Shown one piece after another: positions 34,435 to 45,209 of a DNA stretch of 64,000 bases; positions within the stretch are counted from its first letter, which is position 1; each line of letters begins with the position of its first letter. The notes under the pieces are model-generated. The model saw only the letters and a program-made list of their open reading frames with translations, had not been told where the DNA came from and did not search any database. The stretch covers positions 242,068-306,067 of the forward strand of contig NZ_JAFCLS010000004.1 in NCBI RefSeq assembly GCF_018131075.1. Direction: 5' to 3'. The position numbers were made by a program, and so were the translations under genes. Source of the stretch: Bradyrhizobium sp. JYMT SZCCT0428. Lineage in GTDB: Bacteria > Pseudomonadota > Alphaproteobacteria > Rhizobiales > Xanthobacteraceae.

Positions 34435-36240
34435 ATGAGCAACATCAATCCCGATCCGTTCACGACCAGGCCTGAAATCGAAGGCACGTTCGGGGTCGTG
34501 ACCTCGACCCACTGGATCGCCACCGCGGTCGGGATGGGTATCCTGGAAAAGGGTGGCAATGCGTTCGATGCGGGCGTTGCCACCGCCTTCACGCTGCAAG
34601 TGGTCGAGCCGCATCTCAACGGCCCGGGCGGCGATGTGCCTATCATCGTGCATGACACCAAGCGCGGCCGCACCGAAGTGATTTGCGGCCAGGGCCCGGC
34701 GCCGGCGGGCGCCACCATCGCGCATTATCGCAGCGAGGGGCTGGAGATGGTGCCCGGCACCGGACTGCTCGCAGCCTGCGTGCCCGGCACGTTCGAATCC
34801 TGGATGCTGCTGCTCCGCGATTACGGCACGATGCGGCTGCGCGACGTGCTCGAACCCGCGATCGCCTATGCCCGCGACGGCTATCCCCTGGTGGAGCGCG
34901 CGGCGGCGACGATCCAGATCGTCGAAAAACTGTTCCGCAATCACTGGAAGACATCGGCCGCGGTCTATCTGCCGAACAATGAAGTGCCAAAACCCGGCAC
35001 GCTGTTCACCAACAAGCAGCTCTCGGAAACCTACGCCCGCATCCTGAAAGAAGCCGAGAGCGCCGGCGGTGACCGCACAGCCCAGATTGAAGCCGCGCGA
35101 AAAGCCTGGTCGCACGGCTTCGTTGCGGAGGCGATCGACAAGTTCTGCCGCACGCAGGACGTCATGGACGTCAGTGGCTCGCCGCATCGCGGCGTGCTAC
35201 GCGCCGACGACATGGCGCGCTGGCAGCCGACCGTCGAGGCGCCGCTGACCTATGATTACGGCCGCTACACCGTGTGCAAACCCGGTGTCTGGAGCCAGGG
35301 CCCCGTGATGCTGCAGCAGCTGGCGCTGCTCAAGGGTTTTGAACTCGACGGGCTTGATCCCGCCGGTCCCGAATTCATCCATCTGCAGACCGAATCCGCC
35401 AAGCTTGCCTTCGCCGACCGCGAGAAATTCTACGGCGATCCAAAGTTTACCGACATCCCGATCGCGACCTTGCTGTCGGACGCCTACAATGACGAACGCC
35501 GCAAGCTGATCTCGAGGGACAATGCCTCGCTCGATTTCCTCCCCGGCTCCGTCGAGGGTTTTGGTTCGGTCGTCAAGATGCGCCGCGCCGAAGGCCATCG
35601 CGAGGCGGTCGGCGCCATGGGTGCCGGCGAGCCGACCGTCGGCCGTTTCGGCGAAGTGCGCGGCGACACCGTGCATTTCGACATCATCGACCAGGCCGGC
35701 AACATGATCTCGGCGACGCCGTCCGGCGGCTGGCTGCAATCCTCGCCGGTGATTCCCGAACTCGGCTTCTGCCTCGGCAGCCGCGCCCAGATGTTCTGGC
35801 TCGAGGAAGACCATCCCGCGGCATTGGCGCCGGGCAAGCGCCCGCGCACCACGCTGTCGCCGACCATGGCGCTACGCGACGGCGAACCGTACATGGCCTG
35901 GGGCTCGCCCGGCGGCGACCAGCAGGATCAATGGACCACGCAATTCTTCTTGCGCCACGTTCACGCCAATCTGAACCTGCAGGAAGCGATCGACGCACCC
36001 GCATGGCACTCCGAACATTTCCCGATCTCGTTCTGGCCGCGCACCGCCCGGCCCGGCGTGCTGGTGGTTGAGAACCGCGTGCCGAAGGCGACCATCGACA
36101 CCTTGAAAAGCCGCGGCCATGTCGTCGAGATCGGCCCCGACTGGTCGGAAGGCCGCCTCACTGCCGCCTCCAAGGTCGGGCGCCGCCGCCGTGCGGCCGC
36201 CAATCCCCGGGGCATGCAAGGCTACGCGGCCGGACGATAA
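34435..36240 (+). CDS. Gamma-glutamyltransferase / gamma-glutamyl hydrolase family
   Basis: This 601-aa Ntn-hydrolase is in the gamma-glutamyltranspeptidase family: GILEKGGNAFDAGVATAFTL at the start, GPGGD, and the small-subunit start at Thr412 in GDTVHFDIIDQAGNMIS, the expected self-cleavage and catalytic site. PSGGWLQSSPVIPELGF is the downstream substrate loop. There is no signal peptide, so unlike E. coli Ggt it is probably cytoplasmic. It may hydrolyse gamma-glutamyl compounds or cephalosporin-like amides imported by the flanking transporters. Confidence 0.9.
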   Translation: MSNINPDPFTTRPEIEGTFGVVTSTHWIATAVGMGILEKGGNAFDAGVATAFTLQVVEPHLNGPGGDVPIIVHDTKRGRTEVICGQGPAPAGATIAHYRSEGLEMVPGTGLLAACVPGTFESWMLLLRDYGTMRLRDVLEPAIAYARDGYPLVERAAATIQIVEKLFRNHWKTSAAVYLPNNEVPKPGTLFTNKQLSETYARILKEAESAGGDRTAQIEAARKAWSHGFVAEAIDKFCRTQDVMDVSGSPHRGVLRADDMARWQPTVEAPLTYDYGRYTVCKPGVWSQGPVMLQQLALLKGFELDGLDPAGPEFIHLQTESAKLAFADREKFYGDPKFTDIPIATLLSDAYNDERRKLISRDNASLDFLPGSVEGFGSVVKMRRAEGHREAVGAMGAGEPTVGRFGEVRGDTVHFDIIDQAGNMISATPSGGWLQSSPVIPELGFCLGSRAQMFWLEEDHPAALAPGKRPRTTLSPTMALRDGEPYMAWGSPGGDQQDQWTTQFFLRHVHANLNLQEAIDAPAWHSEHFPISFWPRTARPGVLVVENRVPKATIDTLKSRGHVVEIGPDWSEGRLTAASKVGRRRRAAANPRGMQGYAAGR

Positions 36241-36268
36241 GGGCTTCAGATGACTTGTAAGGCTTGAG

Positions 36269-36987
36269 ATGACTTGGTCGATCATCGCGCGCGATCCCGC
36301 AACCGGCCAGTTCGGCATCGCGGTCGCGACCAAATTCTTCGCAGTCGGCGCGCGCGTGCCGCATATCGTGGCCGGCATCGGCGGCATCGCGACCCAGGCA
36401 TTGGTCAATCCCTATTACGGCATCGACGGCGTGAAGCTGTTGAGAGAGGGACGTGAACCGGACGACATCCTCAAGACCCTGATCGCCACCGACGACGGCC
36501 GCGAGAGCCGGCAATTGCACATCATGGACGCGAAAGGCCGCATCGCCGCGCATACCGGCCGCGATTGCGTCGACTGGTGCGGGCACATCCAGGGCGACGG
36601 TTTTTCGATCGCAGGCAACATGCTGGCGGGCGCCGCCGTGCTCGACGACACCGCAAAAGCCTATGTGGCCAACGCCGGCCTGCCCTTTCCCCGGCGGCTG
36701 ATCGCGGCGATGCATGCGGGCGAAGCCGCGGGCGGCGACAAGCGCGGCAAGCAGTCCGCCGCGCTGCTGATCCACGGCGAGGAGGAATGGTCCGAACTCA
36801 ATCTGCGCGTCGACGACCATACCGATCCGCTGCGCGAGCTCGAGCGGCTGGAAGAAGTGAGCCGCGAGCGCTGGGTGCATTTTCGCGCCTTCATGCCGAC
36901 GCGCAGGAATCCCGCCGGGATCACCGATCGCGCGACCATTGACGCGGGCATCGAGGCCAGCATCAAAGCGGCGGCTGCAGGCAAGGC

Positions 36988-36991
<4 letters not shown>
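36269..36991 (+). CDS. DUF1028 (Ntn-hydrolase-like) protein
   Basis: This 240-aa protein of the DUF1028 family begins MTWSIIARDPATGQFGIAVATKFFAVG, with GIGGIATQALVNPYYG and GDGFSIAGNMLAG. It is predicted to share the Ntn-hydrolase fold, and members are often fused to or next to peptidase and transporter genes; the substrate is unknown. It stands 28 bp after the GGT gene and its stop overlaps the next ATPase start (ATGA), so it is part of the same operon. Confidence 0.88.
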
Positions 36992-38036
<1,045 letters not shown>

Positions 38037-38040
<4 letters not shown>

Positions 38041-39143
38041 CCGCGCTGCTCGAAGTCGAAGGACTCGTAAAACATTTCGTCGCGGGACGTTCGCTGTTCG
38101 GCCGCGCCACCGCCGTCGTCAAAGCCGTCGACGGCGTCAGCTTCCGCGTCGAGGCCGGCAAGACGCTGGCGCTGGTCGGTGAATCCGGCTGCGGAAAATC
38201 CACCGTGAGCCGGCTGGTGCTGCGGCTGATCGAACCGGACGCCGGCAGCGTTCGCTTCGAGGGCAGCGATCTCCTGGCGCTCGATGCCAATGCACTGCGC
38301 AACTTCCGCCGCGACGCGCAGATCATCTTCCAGGACCCTTACGCCTCGCTCAACCCGCGCATGACGGTCAGCCAGATCCTGACCGAACCGCTGGCGCTGC
38401 ACAACCTGGTGCCCGCGCCGCGCCGCCGCGAGCGGGTCGAGGAATTGCTGCGGCTGGTCGGGCTGGAGCCGCGCTTTGCGCGCCGCTACCCGCATGAATT
38501 TTCCGGTGGCCAGCGCCAGCGCATCGCCATCGCACGGGCGCTGGCGGTGGAACCAAAACTGATCATCTGCGACGAGCCGGTCTCCGCGCTCGACGTCTCG
38601 ATCCGCTCGCAAATCCTGAACCTGCTGCGCGATCTGCAGAACCGGCTTGGGCTCGCCTATATCTTCGTCTCCCACGATCTGGCCGTCGTAAAACACATCG
38701 CCGACCGCGTCGCGGTAATGAATCTCGGCGTCATCGTCGAGACCGCGGACGCGCAGGCACTGTTTGCCGCTCCGCGGCATCCCTATAGCCGGGCTCTGTT
38801 GTCGGCTATTCCCGTACCCAAGCCGCAAGCCAAACGCAGCCGCATCGTGCTGCAGGGCGAGATGCCGAGCGCGCTCGATCCGCCGTCCGGCTGCCGCTTT
38901 CATACCCGCTGCCCCTATGTGGTCGAGCGCTGCCGCACCGAGGTGCCTCAATTGCTTGCCGACCCCACCGGTCACGCCACCGCCTGCCACCGGATGGCGG
39001 AACTGCCGGCGCCTGACAGCATCGTGCCCTCGGATGGTGGCTTCTCGCCGGTGCTGGAAAAACTGGTCGCCGCCTTTGGACGGGCGGAAGGCGCGGGCCG
39101 CAACGGGGTTGATGTATCAGGAACACGACCAACAGCAGTGTAA
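38037..39143 (+). CDS. Peptide-type ABC transporter ATPase, DppF-like (system 2)
   Basis: This 368-aa ATPase has Walker [47 protein letters not shown] and a C-terminal [14 protein letters not shown]. About 45 residues follow it, ending GTRPTAV, longer than usual and low in conservation. It overlaps the previous ATPase by 4 bp. The second binding-protein gene starts 17 bp after its stop. Confidence 0.93.
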
Positions 39144-39160
39144 TCAAGAGGACGGGTGCG

Positions 39161-40672
39161 ATGAAAATCTTGCGTTTGGCGGTGACTGCGGCAGCCCTGT
39201 TGCTGTCGTTCGAGGCGGGTGTTCAGGCCCAGACCACGCTGCGCATCGGGCTTGCGGAGGACCCGGACATTCTCGATCCGACCCTGGCGCGCACCTATGT
39301 CGGCCGCATCGTGTTCGCCAGCTTCTGCGACAAGCTGTTCGACATCGACGAGAAGATCAACATCGTGCCGCAGCTCGCGCTGTCGCACGAGACCTCGGCC
39401 GACGGCAAGGAGGTCATCATCAAGCTGCGGCCGGGCGTGAAATTCCACGACGGCGAACCGCTGGACGCCGAGGCCGCGAAATTCTCGCTCGACCGCCACA
39501 TGACGATGGCGACCTCGTTCCGCAAGCCGGAGCTGGCGCAGCTCGACCGCGTCGAGGTGGTCGATCCCCTCACCATCAAGCTGGTGTTGAAGACGCCGTT
39601 CTCGCCGCTGATCGCCCAGCTCACCGACCGCGCCGGCATGATGGTTTCGCCCAAGGCGGCGAAGGCCGAGGGCGACAAGTTCGGCCTGAAGCCGGTGTGC
39701 GCCGGCCCCTACAAATTCGTCGAGCGCGTGCAGCAGGACCGCATCGTGTTCGAGAAGTTCGCCGATTACTGGAACAAGGACGCGATCAAGATCGACCGTA
39801 TCGTCTATCTGCCGCTGGTCGACGCCACCGTGCGCCTCGCCAACCTGAAATCCGGCGGCCTCGATCTGATCGAACGCCTGCTCGCCACCGACATCAAGGC
39901 GGTGCAGAGCGACCCCAAGCTGAAATTATCCAGCGCCATCGAGCTCGGCTATCAGGGCGTAACGCTGAACGTCGGCAAGGACAAGACCAAGGGACCGCTC
40001 AGCCAATCCGCAAAGATCCGCCAGGCGCTCGATCTGTCGCTCGATCGCGAGGCCATCAACCAGGTGGTGTTCAACGGCGAATTCAAGCCCGGCAACCAAT
40101 GGGTCAACTCTGATCATCCCTATTACCAGAAGGCCTTTCCGGTCCGCGGGCGCGACATCGCCAAGGCCAAGGCGCTGTTGAAGGAAGCCGGCGTCACGGC
40201 GCCCGTCAGCGTCGATTTCATGGTGCCGAAGGGCGCGGAAACCGAAGCGGTCGCACAGGTGATCCAGTCGATGGCCTCCGAAGCCGGCTTCGACATGAAG
40301 ATCAGGGTCACGGAGTTTGCGACCTCGCTGAAGCTGGCGGAATCAGGCGAATACCAGGCCTTCATGCTGGCCTGGAGCGGACGGATCGATCCCGACGGCA
40401 ATTCCTACGTGTTCCAGAAATCCAACGCGCCGCAGAACTACAGCGCGTGGTCCAATCCCGAAGCCGACAAGGCGCTCGACGACGGGCGTCTTGTGACGGA
40501 TCAGGCGCAGCGCAAGGCCATCTATGAGAAGCTGGCCAAGCTCGTGCTCGAGGAAAAGCCGCTGCTCTACATCTATCACCGCAAGATCCTGATCGCGCAT
40601 AGTACAAAACTAGAGGGCTACAAGCAGATGCCGGACGGGCTGGTGCGCGTGACCGGGTTGACGCTGAAGTGA
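39161..40672 (+). CDS. Peptide-type ABC transporter substrate-binding protein (system 2)
   Basis: This 503-aa SBP_bac_5 protein has a Sec signal (LAVTAAALLLSFEAGVQA, cut before QTTLRIGL), EDPDILDPTLARTYVGR, FASFCDKLFDID, and LRPGVKFHDGEPLDAEAAKFSLDRH. It belongs to the same superfamily as the first system's binding protein but is clearly diverged, so the two may differ in ligand. ATG 39161 was chosen. Confidence 0.93.
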   Translation: MKILRLAVTAAALLLSFEAGVQAQTTLRIGLAEDPDILDPTLARTYVGRIVFASFCDKLFDIDEKINIVPQLALSHETSADGKEVIIKLRPGVKFHDGEPLDAEAAKFSLDRHMTMATSFRKPELAQLDRVEVVDPLTIKLVLKTPFSPLIAQLTDRAGMMVSPKAAKAEGDKFGLKPVCAGPYKFVERVQQDRIVFEKFADYWNKDAIKIDRIVYLPLVDATVRLANLKSGGLDLIERLLATDIKAVQSDPKLKLSSAIELGYQGVTLNVGKDKTKGPLSQSAKIRQALDLSLDREAINQVVFNGEFKPGNQWVNSDHPYYQKAFPVRGRDIAKAKALLKEAGVTAPVSVDFMVPKGAETEAVAQVIQSMASEAGFDMKIRVTEFATSLKLAESGEYQAFMLAWSGRIDPDGNSYVFQKSNAPQNYSAWSNPEADKALDDGRLVTDQAQRKAIYEKLAKLVLEEKPLLYIYHRKILIAHSTKLEGYKQMPDGLVRVTGLTLK

Positions 40673-40700
40673 GGACGATCATGCCACTTGCTCAGTGCGC

Positions 40701-40842
40701 TCCCTCCCCCCTTGCGGGGGAGGGTTGGGGAGAGGGGTACCACAGCGGTGGTGTCGGTGCGTTGCGAACAGCATTGGCCGATCGTAGCGTCCTCGCCCGG
40801 AGCCCCCCCTCTCCCTGTCCCTCCCCCGCAAGGGGGGAGGGA
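40701..40842. repeat. Dispersed palindromic repeat CCCTCCCCC..GGGGGAGGG
   Basis: TCCCTCCCCCCTTGCGGGGGAGGG is repeated in inverted form at the right (CCCTCCCCCGCAAGGGGGGAGGGA), with GGTTGGGGAGAGGGG and CCCCCTCTCCCTGTCCC inside each arm. It lies in the 230-bp gap between the binding protein and the permease of system 2, where a hairpin could reduce downstream expression as at 30302. Confidence 0.75.
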
Positions 40843-40904
40843 ACCGTGCGGCTGCCACCGTCAGCCCAATCCAAACTGCCCTTACTCCAGACAACACGGC
40901 TGCC

Positions 40905-41846
40905 ATGCTGAACTTCCTCGGCCAGCGCATCCTGCAGCTGATCCCGACGCTGTTCTTCGTGTCGGTCCTGATCTTTTCGCTGCAGCATCTGTTGCCCGGC
41001 GATCCCGCGCTGGTCATGGCCGGCGAGGAACGCGATCCCGAGGTGATCGCGCAAATCCGCGCGCAATACCGGCTCGATCAGCCGATCCCGATCCAGTACG
41101 TCTATTGGGTCAAGGGCGTGCTGTCGGGCGATTTCGGCGAGTCGCTGCGCATCAAGGTGCCGGTGCTCAGCCTGATCGCGCAGAAACTGCCGGTGACGAT
41201 CCAGCTCGGCTCGATGGCGATCGTGATCGCCTTCCTGATCGGCATTCCCGCCGGCATCGTATCGGCCGTAAAGAAAGGCACGGCGTGGGACTACGGCGCC
41301 AACCTGTTCGCGCTGTGGGGCATCTCGACGCCGAATTTCTGGCTCGGCATCATGCTGATCTTCCTGTTCTCGATCGAGCTCGGCTGGCTCCCGGCTTCCG
41401 GCTATGTGCCGCTGTCGGAAAACTGGCGCGCCAGCCTCGCCTCCACCATCATGCCCGCCTTCGTGCTCGGCAACGCGATTGCCGCGATCCTGATGCGGCA
41501 CACCCGCAGCGCGATGCTGCAGGTGCTGGAGAGCGACTACGTCCGCACCGCGCGCGCAAAGGGCCTTTCCGAACGCTCGGTGATCCTCAAGCATGCGATG
41601 CGCAACGCGCTTACCCCGGTGATCACGCTCGGCGCGCTCGAACTCGGCACGCTGCTGTCGGGCGCGGTGCTGACCGAGCAGATTTTTTCGATTCCGGGTT
41701 TTGGAAAATTGATCGTCGACGCCGTGTTCAACCGTGACTACGCTGTCGTGCAGGGCGTCGTGCTGACGACGGCGACGATCTACATCACGCTGAATCTTGT
41801 CGCCGATATCGCCTATGTCCTCGTCAACCCGCGGCTGAGGGCGTAA
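40905..41846 (+). CDS. Peptide-type ABC transporter permease, DppB-like (system 2)
   Basis: This 313-aa protein has a DppB-type N-terminus (LGQRILQLIPTLFFVSVLIFSLQHLLPGDPA), the EAA loop YVRTARAKGLSERSVILKHAMRNAL, and an end NLVADIAYVLVNPRLRA. It lies 3 bp before the DppC-like gene. Confidence 0.93.
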   Translation: MLNFLGQRILQLIPTLFFVSVLIFSLQHLLPGDPALVMAGEERDPEVIAQIRAQYRLDQPIPIQYVYWVKGVLSGDFGESLRIKVPVLSLIAQKLPVTIQLGSMAIVIAFLIGIPAGIVSAVKKGTAWDYGANLFALWGISTPNFWLGIMLIFLFSIELGWLPASGYVPLSENWRASLASTIMPAFVLGNAIAAILMRHTRSAMLQVLESDYVRTARAKGLSERSVILKHAMRNALTPVITLGALELGTLLSGAVLTEQIFSIPGFGKLIVDAVFNRDYAVVQGVVLTTATIYITLNLVADIAYVLVNPRLRA

Positions 41847-41849
41847 CCC

Positions 41850-42737
41850 ATGACCGACGTCGCCCTCGGCACCTTGCCAAAAGTCGCCTTTGATGAACTG
41901 GAGAGCCCGACCCGGCGCGCACTGCGGCGGCTGTTCAAGCGCAAGGGCGCCGTGGTCGGCCTTGTCGTCATCGCGCTGTTCGTGGTGCTCTCGCTGTTCG
42001 CGCCGCTGATCGTGCCCTATGACCCGATCGCAACCAGCTGGTCGCTGGTGCGAAAGCCCCCGACGTGGCAGCACTGGTTCGGCACCGACGATCTCGGCCG
42101 CGATATCCTGGCCCGCGTGGTCTATGGCGCGCGGGCTTCCCTGATGGCCGGCGCGATCTCGGTCGGGATTGCGCTCGGCATCGGCGTGCCGCTCGGCCTG
42201 CTGTCGGGCTATCGCGGCGGCTTCATCGACGGCCTGATCAGCCGCATCACCGATGCGATGCTGGCCTGCCCGTTCCTGATCCTCGCCATTGCGCTGGCGG
42301 CGTTTCTGGGGCCGAGCCTCGGCAACGCCATGATCGCGATCGGCATCTCGGCGACGCCGATCTTCGTGCGGCTGACCCGCGGCCAGGTGATGAGCGTCAA
42401 GGTCGAGGATTATGTCGAGGCGGCACGCGCGATGGGCAATCCGCGCTGGCGCATCGCGCTGTTCCATATCCTGCCGAACATCATGCCGGCGCTTTTGGTG
42501 CAGGCGACGCTGTCGATCGCGGCCGCCATCATTGCGGAGGCCGCATTGTCGTTCCTCGGCCTCGGCCAGCAGCCGCCCTCGCCGTCCTGGGGCAGCATGC
42601 TCAACGCCGCGCAACGTTTCCTGACCAACGCGCCCTGGATGGCGATCTGGCCGGGACTTGCGATCTTCCTCGTGGTGCTGTCATTCAACCTGGTCGGCGA
42701 CGGCCTGCGCGACGCGCTCGATCCGCGGGAGCGGTAG
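41850..42737 (+). CDS. Peptide-type ABC transporter permease, DppC-like (system 2)
   Basis: This 295-aa protein has the DppC N-terminal region and the first helix VVGLVVIALFVVLSLFAPLIV, HWFGTDDLGRDILARVVYGARASL, and the EAA loop EDYVEAARAMGNPRWRIALFHILPN. It is the last gene of the run; it ends 4 bp from a convergent gene, leaving no space for a separate terminator. Confidence 0.93.
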   Translation: MTDVALGTLPKVAFDELESPTRRALRRLFKRKGAVVGLVVIALFVVLSLFAPLIVPYDPIATSWSLVRKPPTWQHWFGTDDLGRDILARVVYGARASLMAGAISVGIALGIGVPLGLLSGYRGGFIDGLISRITDAMLACPFLILAIALAAFLGPSLGNAMIAIGISATPIFVRLTRGQVMSVKVEDYVEAARAMGNPRWRIALFHILPNIMPALLVQATLSIAAAIIAEAALSFLGLGQQPPSPSWGSMLNAAQRFLTNAPWMAIWPGLAIFLVVLSFNLVGDGLRDALDPRER

Positions 42738-42741
42738 CGCC

Positions 42742-43485
42742 CTAAACCACAATCTCCCGCAGCACCCGCCGGCAATCCATCTCGTATTCGAGGTCGATCA
42801 CCGGCGGCCTTGCAAAATGCCAGGTCAGGCCCGAACGCGCGGCGCCGCGGCGGACCAGCTCTTCGGCAAACACCGCATGGAAATCGTGGATCGTGTAGGT
42901 CTGCGCCGCCGTCGCATCCTTCCAGCCGAAGCCGAACTCGCCCATGCGCTTTTCCATCGTGGCGACCACATGGCGGATCTTTTCCTTCATCCCATCCGGG
43001 CTGAGGTCGCGGTAACGCACGGTGCGCTCGGCATAGGTCGCACCGCCTTCCAGCGATTCACCGCTGCCCGCGATCACGAAACTCGGTGTGCTATTCCCGC
43101 TCGGACGCGTGAAGGAGAAGGCGTGGAACGACGGCTCGGCCGGCGGGTCGATCTCGGGACAGACATTGCTGCGCGCCACCGGATTGGTGGTGCCGTCATA
43201 GATGTCCCATTCGGCGAGCGTCTTGACGTAGTGCAGGTTGAAATTACGGAAGCCCTCGTCGGTGAAGGCCGCCGGCGAACGCAGCTCGCAGGCGCAGAAC
43301 GAGGTCAGCGGCCTGCCCGCGGCCTGAATATATTTGGCAATCTGCGCAAAGCCTTCCGCCAGCGCCACCGGTTTGTCGAACCGCACCCGCTCGATCTCAA
43401 AACCGGGATTGGCCGCAGCCCCGGCCGAATACTGAAACACCGCCGGGATGAACCGGTAATTGCCTGCCACAAAGTCGGTCGTCAT
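42742..43485 (-). CDS. Conserved protein, possibly CnbZ-like aminomuconate deaminase family
   Basis: This 247-aa protein has NYRFIPAVFQYSAGAAANPGFEIERVRF at the start, CACELRSPAAFTDEGF in the middle and HFARPPVIDLEYEMDCRRV at the end. The opening and the C(A)CELRSP block recall a RidA-related family that includes 2-amino-5-chloromuconate deaminase CnbZ; I cannot confirm that from memory alone. If right it would hydrolyse an enamine. It is convergent with the ABC run and separate from it. A short GC-rich gap precedes it on the response-regulator side. Confidence 0.55.
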   Translation of the reverse strand: MTTDFVAGNYRFIPAVFQYSAGAAANPGFEIERVRFDKPVALAEGFAQIAKYIQAAGRPLTSFCACELRSPAAFTDEGFRNFNLHYVKTLAEWDIYDGTTNPVARSNVCPEIDPPAEPSFHAFSFTRPSGNSTPSFVIAGSGESLEGGATYAERTVRYRDLSPDGMKEKIRHVVATMEKRMGEFGFGWKDATAAQTYTIHDFHAVFAEELVRRGAARSGLTWHFARPPVIDLEYEMDCRRVLREIVV

Positions 43486-43504
43486 ATCCGCTCTCCGTTT
43501 CTTG

Positions 43505-44755
43505 TTATTCCAGTTGCATGCGGACGCCCTTGGCGCCGTTGAGCAGCCGCTTCAGATGAAAGCTCGCGAGCGCATCGTCGGCATGGGCGCCGACCAGCGC
43601 CGCAAAGGCCGGCATCGCCGCCGGGTCACCCGCCTCGAGCCTGGCGAAGGCTTCGGAATATTGCGACGTCGCGGGGCTCTCAAACGCTGCCGCCGTCAAC
43701 GGCTCATAGGCGCGCAGCGGCTCGCTGCGCCCGCGCAGCGCGAGGTCGCCGACCGGCCGGCCGCGGAAATCTCCGGCGCCATCAGCGACGACGGCGCTGA
43801 CGCAAATCCGCGTGCCCAGGAATTTGTTGGCGGCCTCCAGCCGCGCCGCCGTGTTGATGGTGTCGCCATAGGCGGTGTAGTCGAAAAACCTGCTGCCGCC
43901 GAAATTTCCGACCAGCGCGGGACCGGCGTGAACGCCGACGCGCGTGGCCCCGAAACTCACGCCCTTTTCCTTCCAGCGCAGGCGAAATTCCTGCGCCCAG
44001 CCATCGAGATCGTGGGCGCAGGCGATCGCGCGCCTGGCGTAATCAGGCTGATCCCCCGGCGCGTTGAACAGAACGTGGATCGCATCGCCGATGATCTTGG
44101 CGACCGTCCCCTCATGCGCGAACACCACGTCGGTCATGCCGCCCACATAGTCGCCGAGCAGCGTACCCAGCACGTCGGGTGCGGCGGTTTCCACCAGCGA
44201 GGTGAAACCGGTGATATCGGTGAAGATCGCCGCGACCTCGCGCCAATGCACCTCCATGCCGTCGCTGTCGCCGATGGCGGCAAGACGGCTCGCAATCTGC
44301 GGCGAGAAATAGCGCGACAGCGAGGCGTGCGCGCGCTCGGCCTCGGCCTGGCGGCGGCGCGCCTCGCGCATCATCTCGACATGACGGATGGTCTTGTCGA
44401 TCGTCATTTCGAGATCGCCGAAATCGATCGGCTTGGTCAGGAAATCGAACGCGCCGCGGTTCATCGCGGTGCGGATGTTGCTCATGTCGCCATAGGCGGA
44501 CACGATGATGGTGGATTTCTTGTCTTCGGCCTCCTGCAGCCTGGCGAGCAGCGACAGCCCGTCCATGCGCGGCATGTTGATGTCGGATACCACCATGTCG
44601 ACATGCGGGTTCTGCTCGATCGAGGCCAGCGCTTCGATCCCGTCATGGGCAAACACGAAGCTTACGATGCCGTCGCGGATCTGGCGGCGGAATTTCTGCA
44701 GCACCAGAGCCTCGAGATCGGGCTCGTCGTCGACGACGAGGATCGTTGCGGTCAT
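43505..44755 (-). CDS. Response regulator with class III adenylate/guanylate cyclase domain
   Basis: This 416-aa protein has a receiver domain at 1-120 (DDEPDLEAL, phospho-acceptor Asp in VVSDINMPRMDG, Lys in LTKPID), then a linker helix and a class III cyclase domain at about 170-360. Metal-binding Asp residues are in FTDITGFTSL and KIIGDAIHVLF; the Lys before that and DYTAYGDTINTAARLE fit adenylate cyclase specificity. A short tail follows. The start overlaps the stop of the upstream receiver gene (ATGA). Cyclase output controlled by phosphorylation is the expected role. Confidence 0.93.
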   Translation of the reverse strand: MTATILVVDDEPDLEALVLQKFRRQIRDGIVSFVFAHDGIEALASIEQNPHVDMVVSDINMPRMDGLSLLARLQEAEDKKSTIIVSAYGDMSNIRTAMNRGAFDFLTKPIDFGDLEMTIDKTIRHVEMMREARRRQAEAERAHASLSRYFSPQIASRLAAIGDSDGMEVHWREVAAIFTDITGFTSLVETAAPDVLGTLLGDYVGGMTDVVFAHEGTVAKIIGDAIHVLFNAPGDQPDYARRAIACAHDLDGWAQEFRLRWKEKGVSFGATRVGVHAGPALVGNFGGSRFFDYTAYGDTINTAARLEAANKFLGTRICVSAVVADGAGDFRGRPVGDLALRGRSEPLRAYEPLTAAAFESPATSQYSEAFARLEAGDPAAMPAFAALVGAHADDALASFHLKRLLNGAKGVRMQLE

Positions 44756-45141
44756 GCGGCTTGCCCGAGCCGGGTATCGATCTCGTGGCGCAGCAGCGCA
44801 AAATCGATCGGCTTGGTCAACAGGCCGATCGCGCCGCGCTCGATCGCCTTGCGGCGGGTTTCGGCATCGCCATAGGCGGTGATCATGATGACGGGCACAT
44901 CAGGCCGCGCCGCGCGCACTTTCGGCAGCATTTCAAGCCCGCTCATGCCGGGCATGTTGATGTCGGACAGGATCAGGATCAGCGACGGGTCACGAACTTC
45001 CACAGCACGCTCCAGCGCCGCAGGCGCCGACGGCGCAAATTCCATCGTAAAGCGACCGGATTTGAGATCGCGCCGGAACTGCTGCCGAAACAGCGCTTCG
45101 ACATCGGGCTCGTCATCCACGATGAGGATGTAAACGCTCAA
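44752..45141 (-). CDS. Single-domain response regulator
   Basis: This 129-aa CheY-like receiver has DDEPDVEALFRQQFRRDL, the phospho-acceptor Asp in LSDINMPGMSG and LLTKPIDF. There is no output domain, so it may shuttle phosphate or compete with the cyclase-linked receiver, which it closely resembles. It starts at a TTG preceded by a perfect GGAGG six bases upstream. It lies between the kinase and the cyclase regulator. Confidence 0.9.
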   Translation of the reverse strand: MSVYILIVDDEPDVEALFRQQFRRDLKSGRFTMEFAPSAPAALERAVEVRDPSLILILSDINMPGMSGLEMLPKVRAARPDVPVIMITAYGDAETRRKAIERGAIGLLTKPIDFALLRHEIDTRLGQAA

Positions 45142-45162
45142 TTTTTGCCTCCAGTATCGTTG

Positions 45163-45209
45163 GGCATGATCTTATCCGAAAACCGGTCTCCACTTTTCAG
45201 AATCATGCC
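45163..45209. repeat. Dispersed repeat GGCATGAT..CCGAAAACCGGT..ATCATGCC
   Basis: GGCATGAT (45163-45170) and ATCATGCC (45202-45209) are inverted ends, with TCCGAAAACCGGTCTCCACTTTT inside. This is a rhizobial short interspersed element. Its end overlaps the stop codon of the sensor kinase (TGA at 45203-45205). Confidence 0.85.

Noticed and set aside
40692..42614. 640-codon minus-strand open frame opposite the ABC permeases
   Set aside because: Shadow of two permease genes; the translation is Arg/Asp/Gln-rich without structure.
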